DNA of 6,235 nt, from NCBI GenBank assembly GCA_013205585.1, contig JABMML010000110.1, positions 1-6,235 of the forward strand, read 5' to 3'. Both the position numbers and the translations under genes were made by a program. The DNA comes from Chitinophagaceae bacterium (GTDB taxonomy: Bacteria; Bacteroidota; Bacteroidia; Chitinophagales; Chitinophagaceae). Below are positions 6,197 to 6,235 of this stretch, piece by piece. A model generated the notes under the pieces. That model made no database searches. It worked only from the letters and a program-made list of their open reading frames with translations, and was not told the DNA's origin. How positions within the stretch are numbered: position 1 is the stretch's first letter; each line of letters opens with the position of its first letter.

Positions 6197-6235
6197 AGAG
6201 AGGTGTCCGAGTGGTTTAAGGAGCACGCTTGGAAA
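6197..6235 (+). tRNA. tRNA-Ser(GGA), 5' part, cut by the window edge
   Basis: The first 39 nt of a serine tRNA are visible. They give a 7-nt acceptor strand AGAGAGG (6197-6203), then T8 and G9, a 3-bp D stem TCC/GGA (6206-6208 with 6220-6222) around an 11-nt loop containing GAGTGGTTTAA, the 5' side of the anticodon stem CACGC (6224-6228), and the 7-nt loop TTGGAAA (6229-6235) with anticodon GGA at 6231-6233. This would read UCC and UCU serine codons. The rest, including the long variable arm that would confirm a serine tRNA, lies beyond the window. The inferred first base A is less usual than G, so the 5' end could shift once the 3' acceptor strand is seen. Confidence 0.9.

Overview
This AT-rich 6.2 kb window reads as chromosome from a Bacteroidota bacterium. 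The best evidence is four intergenic copies of the Bacteroidota -7 promoter element TAnnTTTG, each a short distance upstream of a gene start or tRNA and pointing the right way. Supporting signs are A-rich leaders with no clear Shine-Dalgarno sequence and the protein types present. Chitinophagaceae or relatives would fit, but the family cannot be fixed from this sequence.

Layout, left to right. Bases 1-266 contain no supported gene; they hold a long imperfect inverted repeat (28-122) and possibly the first codons of a leftward gene that leaves the window. Four leftward genes follow. In transcription order they are gltX (glutamyl-tRNA synthetase), a stand-alone cobalamin-binding domain protein of the methylmalonyl-CoA mutase small-subunit type, an enoyl-CoA hydratase, and fumC (class II fumarase). 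The first three are separated by only 15 and 31 bp and look like one operon. fumC follows after 64 bp and has its own promoter match. A compact divergent promoter region (about 4493-4554) separates gltX from a rightward NodB-type polysaccharide deacetylase. Next come a 205-bp repeat-bearing spacer, a rightward TatD-family metal-dependent hydrolase, and the first 39 nt of a tRNA-Ser(GGA) cut by the right edge.

How the genes relate. The hydratase, the B12 domain and fumarase all fit acyl-CoA and organic-acid catabolism: the B12 domain suggests carbon-skeleton rearrangement of an acyl-CoA, the hydratase acts on enoyl-CoAs, and fumarase serves the TCA cycle where propionyl-CoA carbon would enter through succinate. 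gltX, tatD and the tRNA are housekeeping genes, and the deacetylase acts on an unidentified polymer. The link between genes is inferred from spacing and family roles.

No undescribed multi-gene system, mobile element, CRISPR array or phage module is visible. The points most worth checking are the nearly leaderless, overlapping divergent promoter pair, the B12 domain without its mutase partner, the left-edge inverted repeat, and a possible decayed coding fragment upstream of tatD.
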